DNA of 64,000 nt from Salinarimonas sp052380005 (GCA_052380005.1 JBQTCJ010000001.1); one strand, 5' to 3'; positions 34,289-43,502 are shown, counted from the stretch's first letter. Program-made: numbers and translations. Notes: generated by a model not told the origin, from the letters alone.

Positions 34289-35374
34289 TTGCGGTCTCAC
34301 GATCTCGCATCCGCCCTGCGCGCGAGCGTCCCCGCCTTCGCGGTGGCGGCGATCGGCGGCGCGATCTTCGCGGCCCTGGGCGCGCCGCTGCCCTGGACCC
34401 TCGGTCCCATCGCGTTCTGCTCCGCCTTCGCCATCGCCGGCTCGCGCTGGCTGATGAGCCCGGCCGTCATGACGATCGCGCGGCCCACGGTCGGCGTCAT
34501 GGTCGGCAGCACCTTCACCCCCGCCATCGTGGCCGGGCTCGTGGCCTGGTGGCTGGAGATCCTGTTCGTGCTCGGCTTCAGCGTGACGGTCGCGCTGGTC
34601 GGGTTCGTGCTCTTCCGCTTCGCCTTCCGCTTCGATCGGGTCACCGCGTTCATGGCCGCGCTGCCGGCCGGCCTCGCCGAGCTCACCGTCATCGGCGGGA
34701 GCCTCGGCGGCAACCTGCGCACGCTCGTCCTGATCCACGCGATCCGGATCGTCACGGTCGTCTTCACCGTGCCGATGGTCCTCACCTTCGCGCTCGGCCT
34801 CGACATCTCCGGTGGCCGCGCGGCGGAGGCGCAGGTCGCCTCCAGCCTCGTCGACTGGATGGTGCTCGTCGCCTGCGGTCTCGGAGGCGCCGCCCTCAGC
34901 ATGGTCCTCCACGTGCCCGGGGGGATCATGATCACGTCGCTGTTCGTGTCCGCCGTCGTGCACGGCGCCGGGCTCACGGAGGCGTCGCTTCCCTTCTGGG
35001 CCGTCGCGCTCGCGCAGATCTTCATCGGCTCGGTGCTGGGCGCGCGCTTCGCGAAGATCGCGTTTCGCGAGGCGGGCCTCGCGCTCGTCGCCGCAATCGT
35101 CTGGGCGGCTCTCCTGATGGGGCTGACGCTCGGGGCCGCCGCGCTCGCCGTGCGCATCTTCGGGCTCGGCGCGCCCGTCGCCCTGCTCGCGCTCGCGCCG
35201 GGCGGGATCGCCGAGATGGCGATCGTGACCTATGCGCTCGGGATCGACGTGGCCTTCATCGTGACCTGCCAGGTCGCGCGCATGATCTTCCTGCTCACGA
35301 CGAGCCCCTTCCTGGCGTCCCGGATCGCTCGGCTGGGCGACGCGAGGCCGGATGGATCGTCCCGGCACGGGTGA
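34289..35374 (+). CDS. AbrB-family membrane transporter
   Basis: This inner-membrane protein of about 361 residues has roughly ten helices in two repeats, of the AbrB/ammonia monooxygenase-like putative transporter family. Landmarks are GAPLPWTLGPIAFCSAF and LPAGLAELTVIGGSLGGNLR, with the second-half counterpart LALAPGGIAEMAIVTYALG. TTG 34289 is chosen because the stem-loop at 34232-34257 would lie inside a protein begun at GTG 34214. Family members occur beside TctABC genes, and a carboxylate transport or export role is a guess. Confidence 0.8.
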   Translation: MRSHDLASALRASVPAFAVAAIGGAIFAALGAPLPWTLGPIAFCSAFAIAGSRWLMSPAVMTIARPTVGVMVGSTFTPAIVAGLVAWWLEILFVLGFSVTVALVGFVLFRFAFRFDRVTAFMAALPAGLAELTVIGGSLGGNLRTLVLIHAIRIVTVVFTVPMVLTFALGLDISGGRAAEAQVASSLVDWMVLVACGLGGAALSMVLHVPGGIMITSLFVSAVVHGAGLTEASLPFWAVALAQIFIGSVLGARFAKIAFREAGLALVAAIVWAALLMGLTLGAAALAVRIFGLGAPVALLALAPGGIAEMAIVTYALGIDVAFIVTCQVARMIFLLTTSPFLASRIARLGDARPDGSSRHG

Positions 35375-35442
35375 GCGGCTCGGCGCCGCCGCCGCGCGCA
35401 TCGTCGCGTCCGCCGCGCCGGGTTAACGCGCGGGGAGAAGCC

Positions 35443-36414
35443 TCAGGCGCTCCAGGGCGCCGCGATGACGCGCACGGGCGTCCCCGCGAGCCAGGCGCGC
35501 ACCGCCTCGACAGTCTCACGATAGAACAGGCTGAACGTCGCTTCCGTGGCGTATCCGAGGTGCGGCGTGAGCAGGAGGCGCCCAGACGCGATCAGCGCGC
35601 GGTCGAGGACAGGATCGTCGGGCGGCAGCGGCTCCTCGTCGAAGACGTCGAGCCCGGCCATGCCGAGCCGGCCCTCGCGCAGGGCGTCCAGGAGCGCCTT
35701 CGTATCGACGATCGCCGCGCGCGAGGTGTTGACGAACACGGCGTCCGGCTTCGCGGCGGCGAAGGCGTCCGCGCCGACGAGCCCGCGGGTGCGCTCCGAG
35801 AGCACGAGATGCACGGAGGCGACGTCGGCGCGCGCCATCAGGTCGGCGAGGGAGGCGCACCGCGAGACGCCCACCTCGGCGCAGCGCGCGTCGTCGAGGT
35901 TCCGGGACCAGGCGCACACGTCCATGCCGAAGGCGCGGCCGAGCGCAGCCACCTGCGCGCCGATCACCCCGAGCCCGATCAGGCCCAGCGTCGCGCCGGC
36001 GAGGTCGCGCCCCAGGCCGGTCTGGAAGCGCCCGTCGAGAAGCGCGGCGGATTCGGGTGCGAGCCGGCGCGACAGGGCCAGGATCATGGCCATGGTGAGC
36101 TCGCTCGTCGCGGTCTTGCGCGAGGCGGTGCCGCAGATCGTGATCCCGTTCGCCCGCGCGGCCTCGACGTCGATCGCGGCGTTGCGCGGGCCCGTCGTCA
36201 CGATCAGCCGCAGGCGCGGCAGCCGCGACAGGACGCGGCCCGGGAGCGGGGTGCGCTCGCGCATGACGCACACGACGTCGAAGGGCCCCAGCCGCGCGAC
36301 GAGCCGGTCCTCGTCCGCGAGCGTATCGCGAAAGACGACGACCTCGCCCATGCCCGACCAGTCGGCGAGCCGCAGCGCCACCCCCGCATAGTCGTCGAGC
36401 ACCGCGATCCTCAC
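35443..36414 (-). CDS. D-2-hydroxyacid dehydrogenase
   Basis: This 323-residue NAD-dependent D-isomer 2-hydroxyacid dehydrogenase has its nucleotide motif in LGLIGLGVIGAQVAALG. The catalytic residues are visible: Arg in VNTSRAAIVD, Glu in LDVFDEEPLP and His in LLLTPHLGYATEA. It interconverts a D-2-hydroxyacid and the 2-keto acid. GTG 36414 is strongly supported by AGGAGG about 8 bp upstream. It is the last gene of the reverse-strand operon that starts at 41323. Confidence 0.9.
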   Translation of the reverse strand: MRIAVLDDYAGVALRLADWSGMGEVVVFRDTLADEDRLVARLGPFDVVCVMRERTPLPGRVLSRLPRLRLIVTTGPRNAAIDVEAARANGITICGTASRKTATSELTMAMILALSRRLAPESAALLDGRFQTGLGRDLAGATLGLIGLGVIGAQVAALGRAFGMDVCAWSRNLDDARCAEVGVSRCASLADLMARADVASVHLVLSERTRGLVGADAFAAAKPDAVFVNTSRAAIVDTKALLDALREGRLGMAGLDVFDEEPLPPDDPVLDRALIASGRLLLTPHLGYATEATFSLFYRETVEAVRAWLAGTPVRVIAAPWSA

Positions 36415-36471
36415 CCTATCCTCCTCCTGGGCCCGTCGGGCCGCGTGCGCCCCCCGGCCTCGAGCCACCGC

Positions 36472-37218
36472 TCAGGCCACCCTCTCTTGGGCGAGGCCCC
36501 GGCAATCCATCTCGAACTCGAGGTCGACCACCGGGGGACGGTGATAGTGCCACGTCAGGCCGTGGCGCGCCGCGCCGCGCCGGATGATCTCGTCGGCGAG
36601 GAACGGGTGGAGGTCGTGCACCGTGTAGACCTGGGTCGCGGTCGCGTCGCGCCAGCCGAAGCCGAGAACGCCCATCCGTCGCTCCATCTCGGCGAGGACG
36701 AAGCGCGCCTTCTCGCGCAGGGCCGAGGGACCGACGTCCCCGAGCCTCACGATGTGGTCGCGATACGCGCCCTTCCCTTCCGGCGCCTCCGCGCCACCCG
36801 CGACGACGAAGGTCGGCAGGCCGGAGCGCGCCTCCACGGTGAAGCCGAAGGCGTGCAGCGACGGCTCCGCCGGCTCGTCGACCTCCGGGCAGACGTTGGC
36901 GCGCGCCACGGGGTTCTCGCCGTCGCGGACGATGCCCCAGCGCTCGAGCGTGCCGACGTAGAGGGCGTTGAACGCGTCGAAGCCCTCCTGCGTGAACGGC
37001 GCCGGCGAGCGCAGCTCGCAGGAGCAGAACGCGGTCGTGGGGCGGCCCTCGGCCGCCATCAGCGCCTGCGCGCGCGCGAACCCTTCCGCGAGCGGGACCG
37101 GGTCGCGGAAGCGCACGCGCACGATCTCGTATCCGGGCATCGCGGCGACCCCCGCCGAGTACTGGAAGACCCCGGGGGCATAGCGATAGCCGCCGGGCTC
37201 GAAGCTGCGGTGTGTCAC
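36472..37218 (-). CDS. RidA/YjgF-superfamily-like protein (CnbZ-like)
   Basis: This 248-residue protein resembles the double-domain RidA-like enzymes around 2-amino-5-chloromuconate deaminase (CnbZ). Visible landmarks are YAPGVFQYSAGVAAMPGYEI, CSCELRSPAPFTQEGFDAF and NPVARANVCPE. RidA-type proteins hydrolyse reactive enamine/imine intermediates to keto products. Sitting 33 bp downstream of aspartate dehydrogenase, which yields an imine, fits that role. The family assignment is from memory of sequence landmarks, so the precise substrate is uncertain. Confidence 0.6.
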   Translation of the reverse strand: MTHRSFEPGGYRYAPGVFQYSAGVAAMPGYEIVRVRFRDPVPLAEGFARAQALMAAEGRPTTAFCSCELRSPAPFTQEGFDAFNALYVGTLERWGIVRDGENPVARANVCPEVDEPAEPSLHAFGFTVEARSGLPTFVVAGGAEAPEGKGAYRDHIVRLGDVGPSALREKARFVLAEMERRMGVLGFGWRDATATQVYTVHDLHPFLADEIIRRGAARHGLTWHYHRPPVVDLEFEMDCRGLAQERVA

Positions 37219-37251
37219 GGGTTCCCCTCCGGTGTCGGCGCCGAGCCGAGG

Positions 37252-38067
37252 TCAGATGACGAAGTGCGCGCTCTGGTTGGCGAGCGCCCAGGCGAGGCTG
37301 TAGGCCGTCGAGGCAGAGGTCTTCGGGTTCGTGCCGGCCGCCCCCGCGTTCTCGACGAGGAGCGTCCCCACGGCGCTCGTCGCCTCGATCCGGCCGGTGT
37401 TCCCGGTCGCGGCGGGGTCGGCGACGAGGCGCACGCGGGTCTCGTCGAGCCCGAGGCCGGCGAGCGCGACCGTCGCGGCGAGGTTGGCGTTCTTCGGATA
37501 GGCGAGCGCCGCCTCCCGGGCGCTTCCGTCGAAGAAGACGGCGGCCTCGCGCAGGCCGTCGAGATCGACCCGGTCCTCCGCCGGCGTGCCCTTCCAGGCG
37601 AGCGGCGGCTTCGTCGAGGTGTAGACGACGCGCTCCAGCCCCGCGCGCTTGTGGGCTCCCAGGCCGTCGAGCCCTGCGATCGCGCCGGCCGGCGCGATCA
37701 GGCGCGCGCCGCTGCGACGGGCGCGCGCCGTCCAATCCTCCAGCACGCCCGGCGACGCGAGCGCGCCGGTCGCGATCGCCATCACGTCGATCCCCGCATC
37801 GAGCAGCCGCCCGGCATGCGCGAGCAGCGCCTCCTGGCCCGCGCATTCCACCACGATGTCGGGCCGCAGCGCGACGAGCGCCTCGACGTCCGAGACGACC
37901 GCGACGGATGGGCCCAGCGCGGCGCGGGCCTCGTCGGGCCGCGAGCGGACGAGGGCGCCGACGAGGCGCGGCGCGCTCGGGTCGCGCGCGATCTCCGCGG
38001 CGAGCACGCGCCCGATCGCGCCGTATCCGATGATCGCCGCCGTCGCGGCGCGCCGCCTGTCGCTCAT
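37252..38067 (-). CDS. L-aspartate dehydrogenase (NadX-like)
   Basis: This 271-residue protein matches L-aspartate dehydrogenase. It has an N-terminal Rossmann motif in IIGYGAIGRVLAAEI and a catalytic region in LIAPAGAIAGLDGLGAHKRA. The C-terminal segments YPKNANLAATVALAGLGLDE and NPKTSASTAYSLA are also typical. It oxidises aspartate or a related amino dicarboxylate to the imine with NAD(P). Its partner could be the RidA-like gene that follows. It overlaps the CoxL-like gene by 4 bp. Confidence 0.9.
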   Translation of the reverse strand: MSDRRRAATAAIIGYGAIGRVLAAEIARDPSAPRLVGALVRSRPDEARAALGPSVAVVSDVEALVALRPDIVVECAGQEALLAHAGRLLDAGIDVMAIATGALASPGVLEDWTARARRSGARLIAPAGAIAGLDGLGAHKRAGLERVVYTSTKPPLAWKGTPAEDRVDLDGLREAAVFFDGSAREAALAYPKNANLAATVALAGLGLDETRVRLVADPAATGNTGRIEATSAVGTLLVENAGAAGTNPKTSASTAYSLAWALANQSAHFVI

Positions 38068-40439
38068 CCGTTCCCTCCCGGTGCGCGCGCCTCGGCGTCG
38101 CGGATCGCGCGCCAGATCCGCGCGGGCGTGAGCGGCATGTCGACGTGGCGCACGCCGAGCGGCGCGAGCGCGTCGAGAACCGCGTTCGAGATCGCGACGA
38201 GCCCGCCGACCGTGCCCGCCTCCCCCGCTCCCTTGACGCCGAGCGGGTTCACCGCCGTCGGCACGTTGTTCTCCTCGCAGCGCGGCGTGGGCATCGCGTC
38301 GGCGCGGGGCACGGCGTAGTCCATGAACGAGCCGGTGACGAGCTGCCCGTCCTCGTAGACGATCCGCTCGCCGAGCGCCTGGCCGAGCCCCTGCGCCACG
38401 CCGCCGTGGATCTGGCCCTCGAGCAGGAGCGGGTTCACGACGCGGCCGACGTCGTCGACGACCGTATAGCGCACGATGGCGACCGCGCCCGTCTGCGGAT
38501 CGACCTCGACCTCGCAGACGTGCACGCTGTTCGGAAAGGTCGGCGCGCCCGGCGTGAAGACCGCGCGCGCGGTCAGCCCGGGCTCGAGCCCCGGCGGCAG
38601 GCGTGCGAGGTCGTAGGCGCGCTCGGCGACCTCGCCCAGCGTGATCCGCCTGTCGGTCCCCGCGACCGCGAAGACGCCGTCCTCGAAGGCGATGTCCCCG
38701 ACGCCGGCCTCCAGGGCGTGGGCGGCGATCAGCCGGGCCGTCTCGATCACGCGCTCCGCGGCCATCGTCACGGCGGTCCCGCCGACGGCCATGGAGCGCG
38801 AGCCGAAGGTGCCCACGCCATGGCGCACGGCGCTCGTGTCGCCCTGGACGAGGCGCAGGGGACCGGGCAGCGGGCCGAGCGCCGCGTCCAGGATCTGCGC
38901 ATAGGCGGTCTCGTGCCCCTGCCCGTTGGAGATGGTGCCCACCGTGAGCGTGAGCGAGCCGTCGCGGTCGAGGTGCAGCTCGGCGGTCTCCTCGAAGCCG
39001 CCGCCCGCCTGCTCGATCGCGTTGACGAAGCCGAGCCCGAGGAGGCGCCCGCGCGCCCGCGCGTCGGCCCGCCGCGCCGGCGCTCCGGCGAGGTCGGCCG
39101 CCTCCTCGGCGAGCGCCATGCCCCGCTCGAAGGCGCCCGAGTCGAGACGGAAGAGGAAGCCGGTGTCCGCGGGAAAGCTTCCGTCGGGAACGAGGTTGAG
39201 CCTGCGCAGCGCCACCGGGTCCCGGCCCGTCTCGCGGGCGGCGACGTCGATGAGCCGCTCGATGACGTAGGTCGCCTCGGGGCGTCCCGCGCCGCGGTAG
39301 GTGCCGACGGCGGGCGTGTTCGTGAACGCGCCCGTGACGTGCGCGTGGGTGGCGCCGATGCGGTAGACGCCGGTGAGCCCGCCGAGATTGTTGGTCGAGG
39401 AGTTCGGCCCGAAATTCGACAGCCATGCCCCGAGATTGGCGACGGTGCGCACCTCCAGGCCGATGAACCGCCCGGCCTCGTCGAGGGCCAGGGCGGCGCT
39501 GGTGACGTTGTCCCGCGCCTGGTCGTCGGCGAGGAAGGACTCGCTGCGCGTCGCCGTCCAGCGCACCGGCATGCCGAGCCGGCGCGCGGCGACGAGGACG
39601 AGCGCGTATTCCGGAAAGTTGGCCCCCTTCATCCCGAACGCGCCGCCGACGTCGGGCACGAGCACACGCACCGCGTTGAGGGGCGCGCCGAGCATCGCCG
39701 CGAGCTCGCGGCGCAGGATGAAGGCCTTCTGGCTCTGGCAGTGCAGCGTGTAGGACCCGGTTCCGGGATCGTAGGCGCCGATCGCGGCGCGAGGCTCGAG
39801 TGCCGCGGCCGAGACCCGCGAGATCCGCAGGTCCAGCCGCGTCACGTGCGCCGCACGGGCGATGGCCTCCGCCACGCCCTGCGCGTTTCCCACCGCGTGC
39901 ACGAACGAGACGTTGTCCGGCGCCTCCGGCCAGATCGCCGGAGCGCCCGGCGCGATGGCGCCCGCGGCGTCGGTGACGCATGCGAGCGGCTCGTAGTCCA
40001 CGGCGACGGCCTCGGCCGCGTCGAGCGCCTGGCGCGCCGTGCGCGCCACCACCATCGCCACGGGCGCCCCGAGATGCGGCGCGATCGCCTCCGCGAGGAC
40101 CGGCCGGCGCGGGACGATCATCGGCTCGCCGGGACGGCGCTCGCGGGGAAAGCGGCAGTCCAGCGGGCCGACCCCCATGGCGCGCAGCTCGTCCGCCGTG
40201 ACGATGTCGAGGACGCCGTCCATCGCGGCGGCGGCCGCGGCGTCGATGCCGCGGATGCGCGCGTGGCCGTGGGGCGACCGGACGAAGGCCGCGAACACCG
40301 CGCCCGGAACGTCGATGTCGGCGACGTAGCGCCCGGCGCCGCGTACGAGGCGCCCATCCTCGCTGCGCGGCAGGGGGCTGCCGAAGCGGCCGGGACGCGC
40401 GTCGGTCTCCCGGTCCGGCGTCGTTCGGTCCGGCGTCAT
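38064..40439 (-). CDS. xanthine dehydrogenase/CoxL-family molybdopterin subunit
   Basis: This 791-residue molybdenum hydroxylase large subunit is full length. Landmarks are VGGAFGMKG (Moco-binding), GTYRGAGRPE (form II CoxL-like active-site loop), ISNGQGHETAYAQ, and the catalytic Glu in NPLGVKGAGEAG near the C-terminus. No FAD (CoxM) or 2Fe-2S (CoxS) subunit lies beside it, so it must borrow partners encoded elsewhere or work alone. Its fellows suggest hydroxylation or oxidation of an N-heterocycle or aldehyde rather than CO. It overlaps both neighbours by 4 bp. Confidence 0.9.
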   Translation of the reverse strand: MTPDRTTPDRETDARPGRFGSPLPRSEDGRLVRGAGRYVADIDVPGAVFAAFVRSPHGHARIRGIDAAAAAAMDGVLDIVTADELRAMGVGPLDCRFPRERRPGEPMIVPRRPVLAEAIAPHLGAPVAMVVARTARQALDAAEAVAVDYEPLACVTDAAGAIAPGAPAIWPEAPDNVSFVHAVGNAQGVAEAIARAAHVTRLDLRISRVSAAALEPRAAIGAYDPGTGSYTLHCQSQKAFILRRELAAMLGAPLNAVRVLVPDVGGAFGMKGANFPEYALVLVAARRLGMPVRWTATRSESFLADDQARDNVTSAALALDEAGRFIGLEVRTVANLGAWLSNFGPNSSTNNLGGLTGVYRIGATHAHVTGAFTNTPAVGTYRGAGRPEATYVIERLIDVAARETGRDPVALRRLNLVPDGSFPADTGFLFRLDSGAFERGMALAEEAADLAGAPARRADARARGRLLGLGFVNAIEQAGGGFEETAELHLDRDGSLTLTVGTISNGQGHETAYAQILDAALGPLPGPLRLVQGDTSAVRHGVGTFGSRSMAVGGTAVTMAAERVIETARLIAAHALEAGVGDIAFEDGVFAVAGTDRRITLGEVAERAYDLARLPPGLEPGLTARAVFTPGAPTFPNSVHVCEVEVDPQTGAVAIVRYTVVDDVGRVVNPLLLEGQIHGGVAQGLGQALGERIVYEDGQLVTGSFMDYAVPRADAMPTPRCEENNVPTAVNPLGVKGAGEAGTVGGLVAISNAVLDALAPLGVRHVDMPLTPARIWRAIRDAEARAPGGNG

Positions 40440-41323
40440 CGGGCGTCGGCCCAGGCGGATTCCGCGGCGATGGCGGCGGAGGTGTCGACCGCCTCGTCGC
40501 GCACGGCCGCGGGGACGAGCCGATCGGCCACGGCCCGGGTCGAGCCGGACCGGCGGATCGTCTCGAAGACCGCGTTCATGCCCGCGATGGCCGCGCTCTG
40601 CGCGTCGCCGGGATAGATCACGAGCACGTAGCCGAGCGCGCGCATCTCCCCGAGCGGCAGCGGCAGCCCCTCCCGCGCCTTGGAGACGTTGATCATCTTC
40701 GGCCCCGGGACGGCGCGGGCCGCCGCGCGGATGGCGTCCGTCGTGTCGAGCCCCTCGATGAAGGCCACGTCCGCGCCGGCCTCGAGATAGCCGCGCATCC
40801 GGCGATAGGCCGCCTCCTCGCCCTCTGCATGGACCGCGTCGGTGCGCGCGATCACGAGCATGCCGGGATCGCGCCGCGCGGCGACGGCCGCGACGATGCG
40901 CGCCCTCGCCTCCTCGTAGGGCACGACCTGCACGCCGGCCATGAGCCCGCATCGCTTCGGGAAGGTCTGGTCCTCGATGTGCAACGCCGCGACGCCGGCG
41001 CGCTCGTAGAGCGCGACGGTGCGCGCGACGTTGAGGAGCCCGCCATAGCCGGTGTCCGCGTCGGCGATCACGGGAAGGCCGGCCTCGCAGATCTCCTCGA
41101 TCCGCCCGAGCATCTCCGTGCACGAGACGACGCCCAGATCCGGGTGGCCGATCGCCCGGGCGATGGCGCCGCCGCTGGCGTGCAGGGCGAGGAGACCGGC
41201 CTTCCGGGCGAGCCGCGCCGACAGCCCGTCGAAGACGCCGGGAGCGAGGATCGGGTCGGGGCCGTCGATCAGCGCGCGCAGGCGCCGGCGCGCCGCCCCG
41301 GCAACGCTCGTCTCGTCGGTCAT
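40436..41323 (-). CDS. isocitrate lyase/PEP mutase-family lyase (module B)
   Basis: This 295-residue TIM-barrel protein is of the ICL/PEPM superfamily, a divergent paralogue of the one at 30233. The metal site is IADADTGYGG, the catalytic loop is FPKRCGLMAGVQ with its Cys, and IARTDAVHAEGEE and FIEGLDTTD follow. It cleaves a C-C bond in an oxaloacetate- or malate-type substrate. It is the first gene of the reverse operon, divergent from the IclR gene, and overlaps the CoxL-like gene by 4 bp. Confidence 0.88.
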   Translation of the reverse strand: MTDETSVAGAARRRLRALIDGPDPILAPGVFDGLSARLARKAGLLALHASGGAIARAIGHPDLGVVSCTEMLGRIEEICEAGLPVIADADTGYGGLLNVARTVALYERAGVAALHIEDQTFPKRCGLMAGVQVVPYEEARARIVAAVAARRDPGMLVIARTDAVHAEGEEAAYRRMRGYLEAGADVAFIEGLDTTDAIRAAARAVPGPKMINVSKAREGLPLPLGEMRALGYVLVIYPGDAQSAAIAGMNAVFETIRRSGSTRAVADRLVPAAVRDEAVDTSAAIAAESAWADAR

Positions 41324-41378
41324 CGCCGTCTTCCTCCCCCGCCCCGCGGATTTTCGCTTGCGCAGGCGCCGCAGGCAT

Positions 41379-41413
41379 GTTCACCTATATGAACTGAGTT
41401 CACGATACGGAAC
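41379..41413. promoter_or_regulatory. double IclR operator between divergent arms of module B
   Basis: Two GTTC-N8-GAAC sites occur in direct succession, 41379-41394 (GTTCACCTATATGAAC) and 41398-41413 (GTTCACGATACGGAAC), 19 bp apart. A third palindrome, TGAACT-G-AGTTCA (41390-41402), bridges them. The second site ends 7 bp before the IclR start codon, and all lie within the 97-bp gap. A repressor here could control both the lyase operon and the IclR-LeuCD-TRAP operon. Confidence 0.7.
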
Positions 41414-41420
41414 AACTCGC

Positions 41421-42218
41421 ATGGCGGTCAAGTCCGCAAGCCGCGTGATCGACATTCTGGAGCTGCTCGGCGACACGGGCGGGGGCATGACGCACGGCGA
41501 GATCGCCCGGCGGCTGACGCTGCCGAAGAGCAGCCTCACGGCGGTCCTGCGAACGCTGCTCGAGCGTCGCTTCCTGGAATACGACCCGGCGACGGCGACC
41601 TACGCGCTGGGCTCGGCCCTGCTGGCGCTCAGCAGCGTCTATCTGCGCCGCTCCGACATCCCGCGCCTCGCGCAGCCGATCATCGCGCAGCTGATGATCG
41701 CGACCGGGGAATCCGCCGCGCTGACGATCCCGCAGGACAGGGAGGTCGTCGTCGTCGGCAAGGAGAATTGCGACAAGGCGATCCTCTACTCGCTCCAGCT
41801 CGGCGGCCGCGGCCCGATCCACGGGTCGGCGAGCGGCAAGGCGATCCTCGCGATGAGGCCTCGGGCCGCGGTCGAGGCGCTGCTCGGTCCCGGGCCGCTG
41901 CCGCGCGCGACGCCGCACACGATCACGGAGCCGCGGCGGCTCTACGCCGAGCTCGACGCGATCGCGGCCGGCGAGGTCGCCTACAGCCGCGAGGAGATGG
42001 TCGAGGGCATCGTCGCGTTGGGGCTGCCGATCTTCGATGCGGTGGGCGCGCCCTGCGCGGGCATCAGCGTCGGCGTACCGGTCGTGCGCTTCACGGCCGC
42101 GCGGGAGCGCGCGATCGTCGCCGAGCTTCGGGTGGCCGCACGCGAGATCTCGCATCGGCTCGGCTGGCAGGGCGGCGCGGTCGACAACGTCTCGGACATG
42201 AAACGGAGAGCCAAGTGA
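41421..42218 (+). CDS. IclR-family transcriptional regulator (module B)
   Basis: This 265-residue protein has an N-terminal winged helix (about residues 5-60, GMTHGEIARRLTLPKSSLTA). The effector domain contains ESAALTIPQDREVVVVGK and GPIHGSASGKAILAM. The start at ATG 41421 is 7 bp after the nearest operator half, implying autoregulation by occlusion. It overlaps the LeuC-like gene by 4 bp and so is cotranscribed with the pathway it probably controls. Confidence 0.92.
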   Translation: MAVKSASRVIDILELLGDTGGGMTHGEIARRLTLPKSSLTAVLRTLLERRFLEYDPATATYALGSALLALSSVYLRRSDIPRLAQPIIAQLMIATGESAALTIPQDREVVVVGKENCDKAILYSLQLGGRGPIHGSASGKAILAMRPRAAVEALLGPGPLPRATPHTITEPRRLYAELDAIAAGEVAYSREEMVEGIVALGLPIFDAVGAPCAGISVGVPVVRFTAARERAIVAELRVAAREISHRLGWQGGAVDNVSDMKRRAK

Positions 42219-43498
42219 CTGACGCGCAGAGCCGGACGCTCGCCGAGATCATCCTGTCGCGCGCCGTCGGACGTCCCGTGCATGCGGGGGAGTTCGTCAC
42301 GCCCCGCGCGGATCTCGTCACCGTGCACGACTGGTACACGCTGAACGCCTTCCGCACGCTCGAGGCCTTCGGCGTCGAGCGGCTCGCGGACCCGGACCGC
42401 GTCCTGCTGTGCACGGACCACGAGCCCCTCGGCGTGTCGCCGGCCGCCTTCGCGCGCCAGCGCCAGATCGGGCAGATCGCGGAGCGCTTCGGCATCCGGC
42501 ACCATTATCCGTCGGGTCGGGGCGGGCTGGGGCACGTCTTTCCCGTCGAGCGCGGGATCGTCCGCCCGGGCATGCTCGTCCTCGCCTACGACACCCACGT
42601 GACCAATTACGGCGCCGTCGGCGCGCTGGGCATCGCGGTCCTCACCGAGATCGCCGAGGTTCTCGCGCTCGGATCGGTCTGGGTGGCCGTCCCCGAGACG
42701 CTGCGCGTCGACCTCGTCGGCACCCTGGGCCCGGGCGTGAGCGCGCGGGACGCGGCTCAGAAGCTCATCGGCACGATCCCGCAGCCGCTCTTCGAGGACG
42801 CGGTCGTGGAATTCGGCGGCCCCGCGCTCGATCGCCTCGACATGGACGCGCGCCTCACCCTGTGCAACACGCCGCTCGAGGTCGGCTCCGTCTCGTCCCT
42901 GTTCGAGGTGGACGCCTATGCGCAGGACTACGCCCGGGCGCGTTCCGGCGAGGCCGTCGCCCGGATGCGGCCGGACGAAGGGGCGCGCTATCGCGAGCGC
43001 GTCACCTTCGATCTCTCGCGCGTGGCGCCGCAGGTCGCGCTGCCGCCGACGCCCGACAACGTGGTCGACGTCACCGAGGTGGAGGGAATCCCGATCCAGC
43101 ACGCCTTCGTGGGCAGCTGCGCGTCTGGGATGATCACCGACCTGCGCGCGACGGCCGCGGTCCTGAAGGGCAACGTCGTCCACCCCGCCGTGCGCCTGAT
43201 CATCACCCCTGCGACCCAGGAGGTTCTCGAGATCGCGAGCCGCGAGGGGCTGATCGAGATCTTCGCGCAGGCGGGCGCGATGGTGACGGCGCCCGGCTGC
43301 GGGGTCTGCGCCGGCGGCCGCATCGGCGGCGTCACCTCCGGCGAGACCTCGATCGGGACCGGCACCCGCAACGAGCCGGGGCGCCTGGGCGCCCACGACG
43401 CGGTCCTGCACATCGCGAGCCCCGCCACGGTCGCCGCCTCCGCCATCGCCGGCCGGATCACGGATCCGCGCCCCCGTCTCGCCGCGACAGGAGCCTGA
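42215..43498 (+). CDS. aconitase-superfamily hydro-lyase, large subunit (module B)
   Basis: This 427-residue protein is of the archaeal-LeuC/dimethylmalate-dehydratase type, shorter than canonical LeuC. Iron-sulfur ligands are in FVGSCASGMI (about residue 305) and in APGCGVCAGGRIGG (about residue 363). The substrate His region is YDTHVTNYGAVGALG. It starts at GTG 42215, overlapping the IclR stop by 4 bp. It pairs with the small-subunit gene 4 bp downstream. The substrate is unknown; the divergent lyase suggests the same malate-like compound family as module A. Confidence 0.87.
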   Translation: MTDAQSRTLAEIILSRAVGRPVHAGEFVTPRADLVTVHDWYTLNAFRTLEAFGVERLADPDRVLLCTDHEPLGVSPAAFARQRQIGQIAERFGIRHHYPSGRGGLGHVFPVERGIVRPGMLVLAYDTHVTNYGAVGALGIAVLTEIAEVLALGSVWVAVPETLRVDLVGTLGPGVSARDAAQKLIGTIPQPLFEDAVVEFGGPALDRLDMDARLTLCNTPLEVGSVSSLFEVDAYAQDYARARSGEAVARMRPDEGARYRERVTFDLSRVAPQVALPPTPDNVVDVTEVEGIPIQHAFVGSCASGMITDLRATAAVLKGNVVHPAVRLIITPATQEVLEIASREGLIEIFAQAGAMVTAPGCGVCAGGRIGGVTSGETSIGTGTRNEPGRLGAHDAVLHIASPATVAASAIAGRITDPRPRLAATGA

Positions 43499-43502
43499 GC
43501 CG

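Noticed and set aside
34549..38319. 1256-codon open forward frame
   Set aside because: It crosses the AbrB gene in another frame and the opposite strand of four real genes; composition is shadow-like.
38145..40616. 823-codon open forward frame opposite the CoxL-like gene
   Set aside because: It is a GC-driven antisense shadow with low-complexity Arg/Gly/Asp content and no ribosome site.
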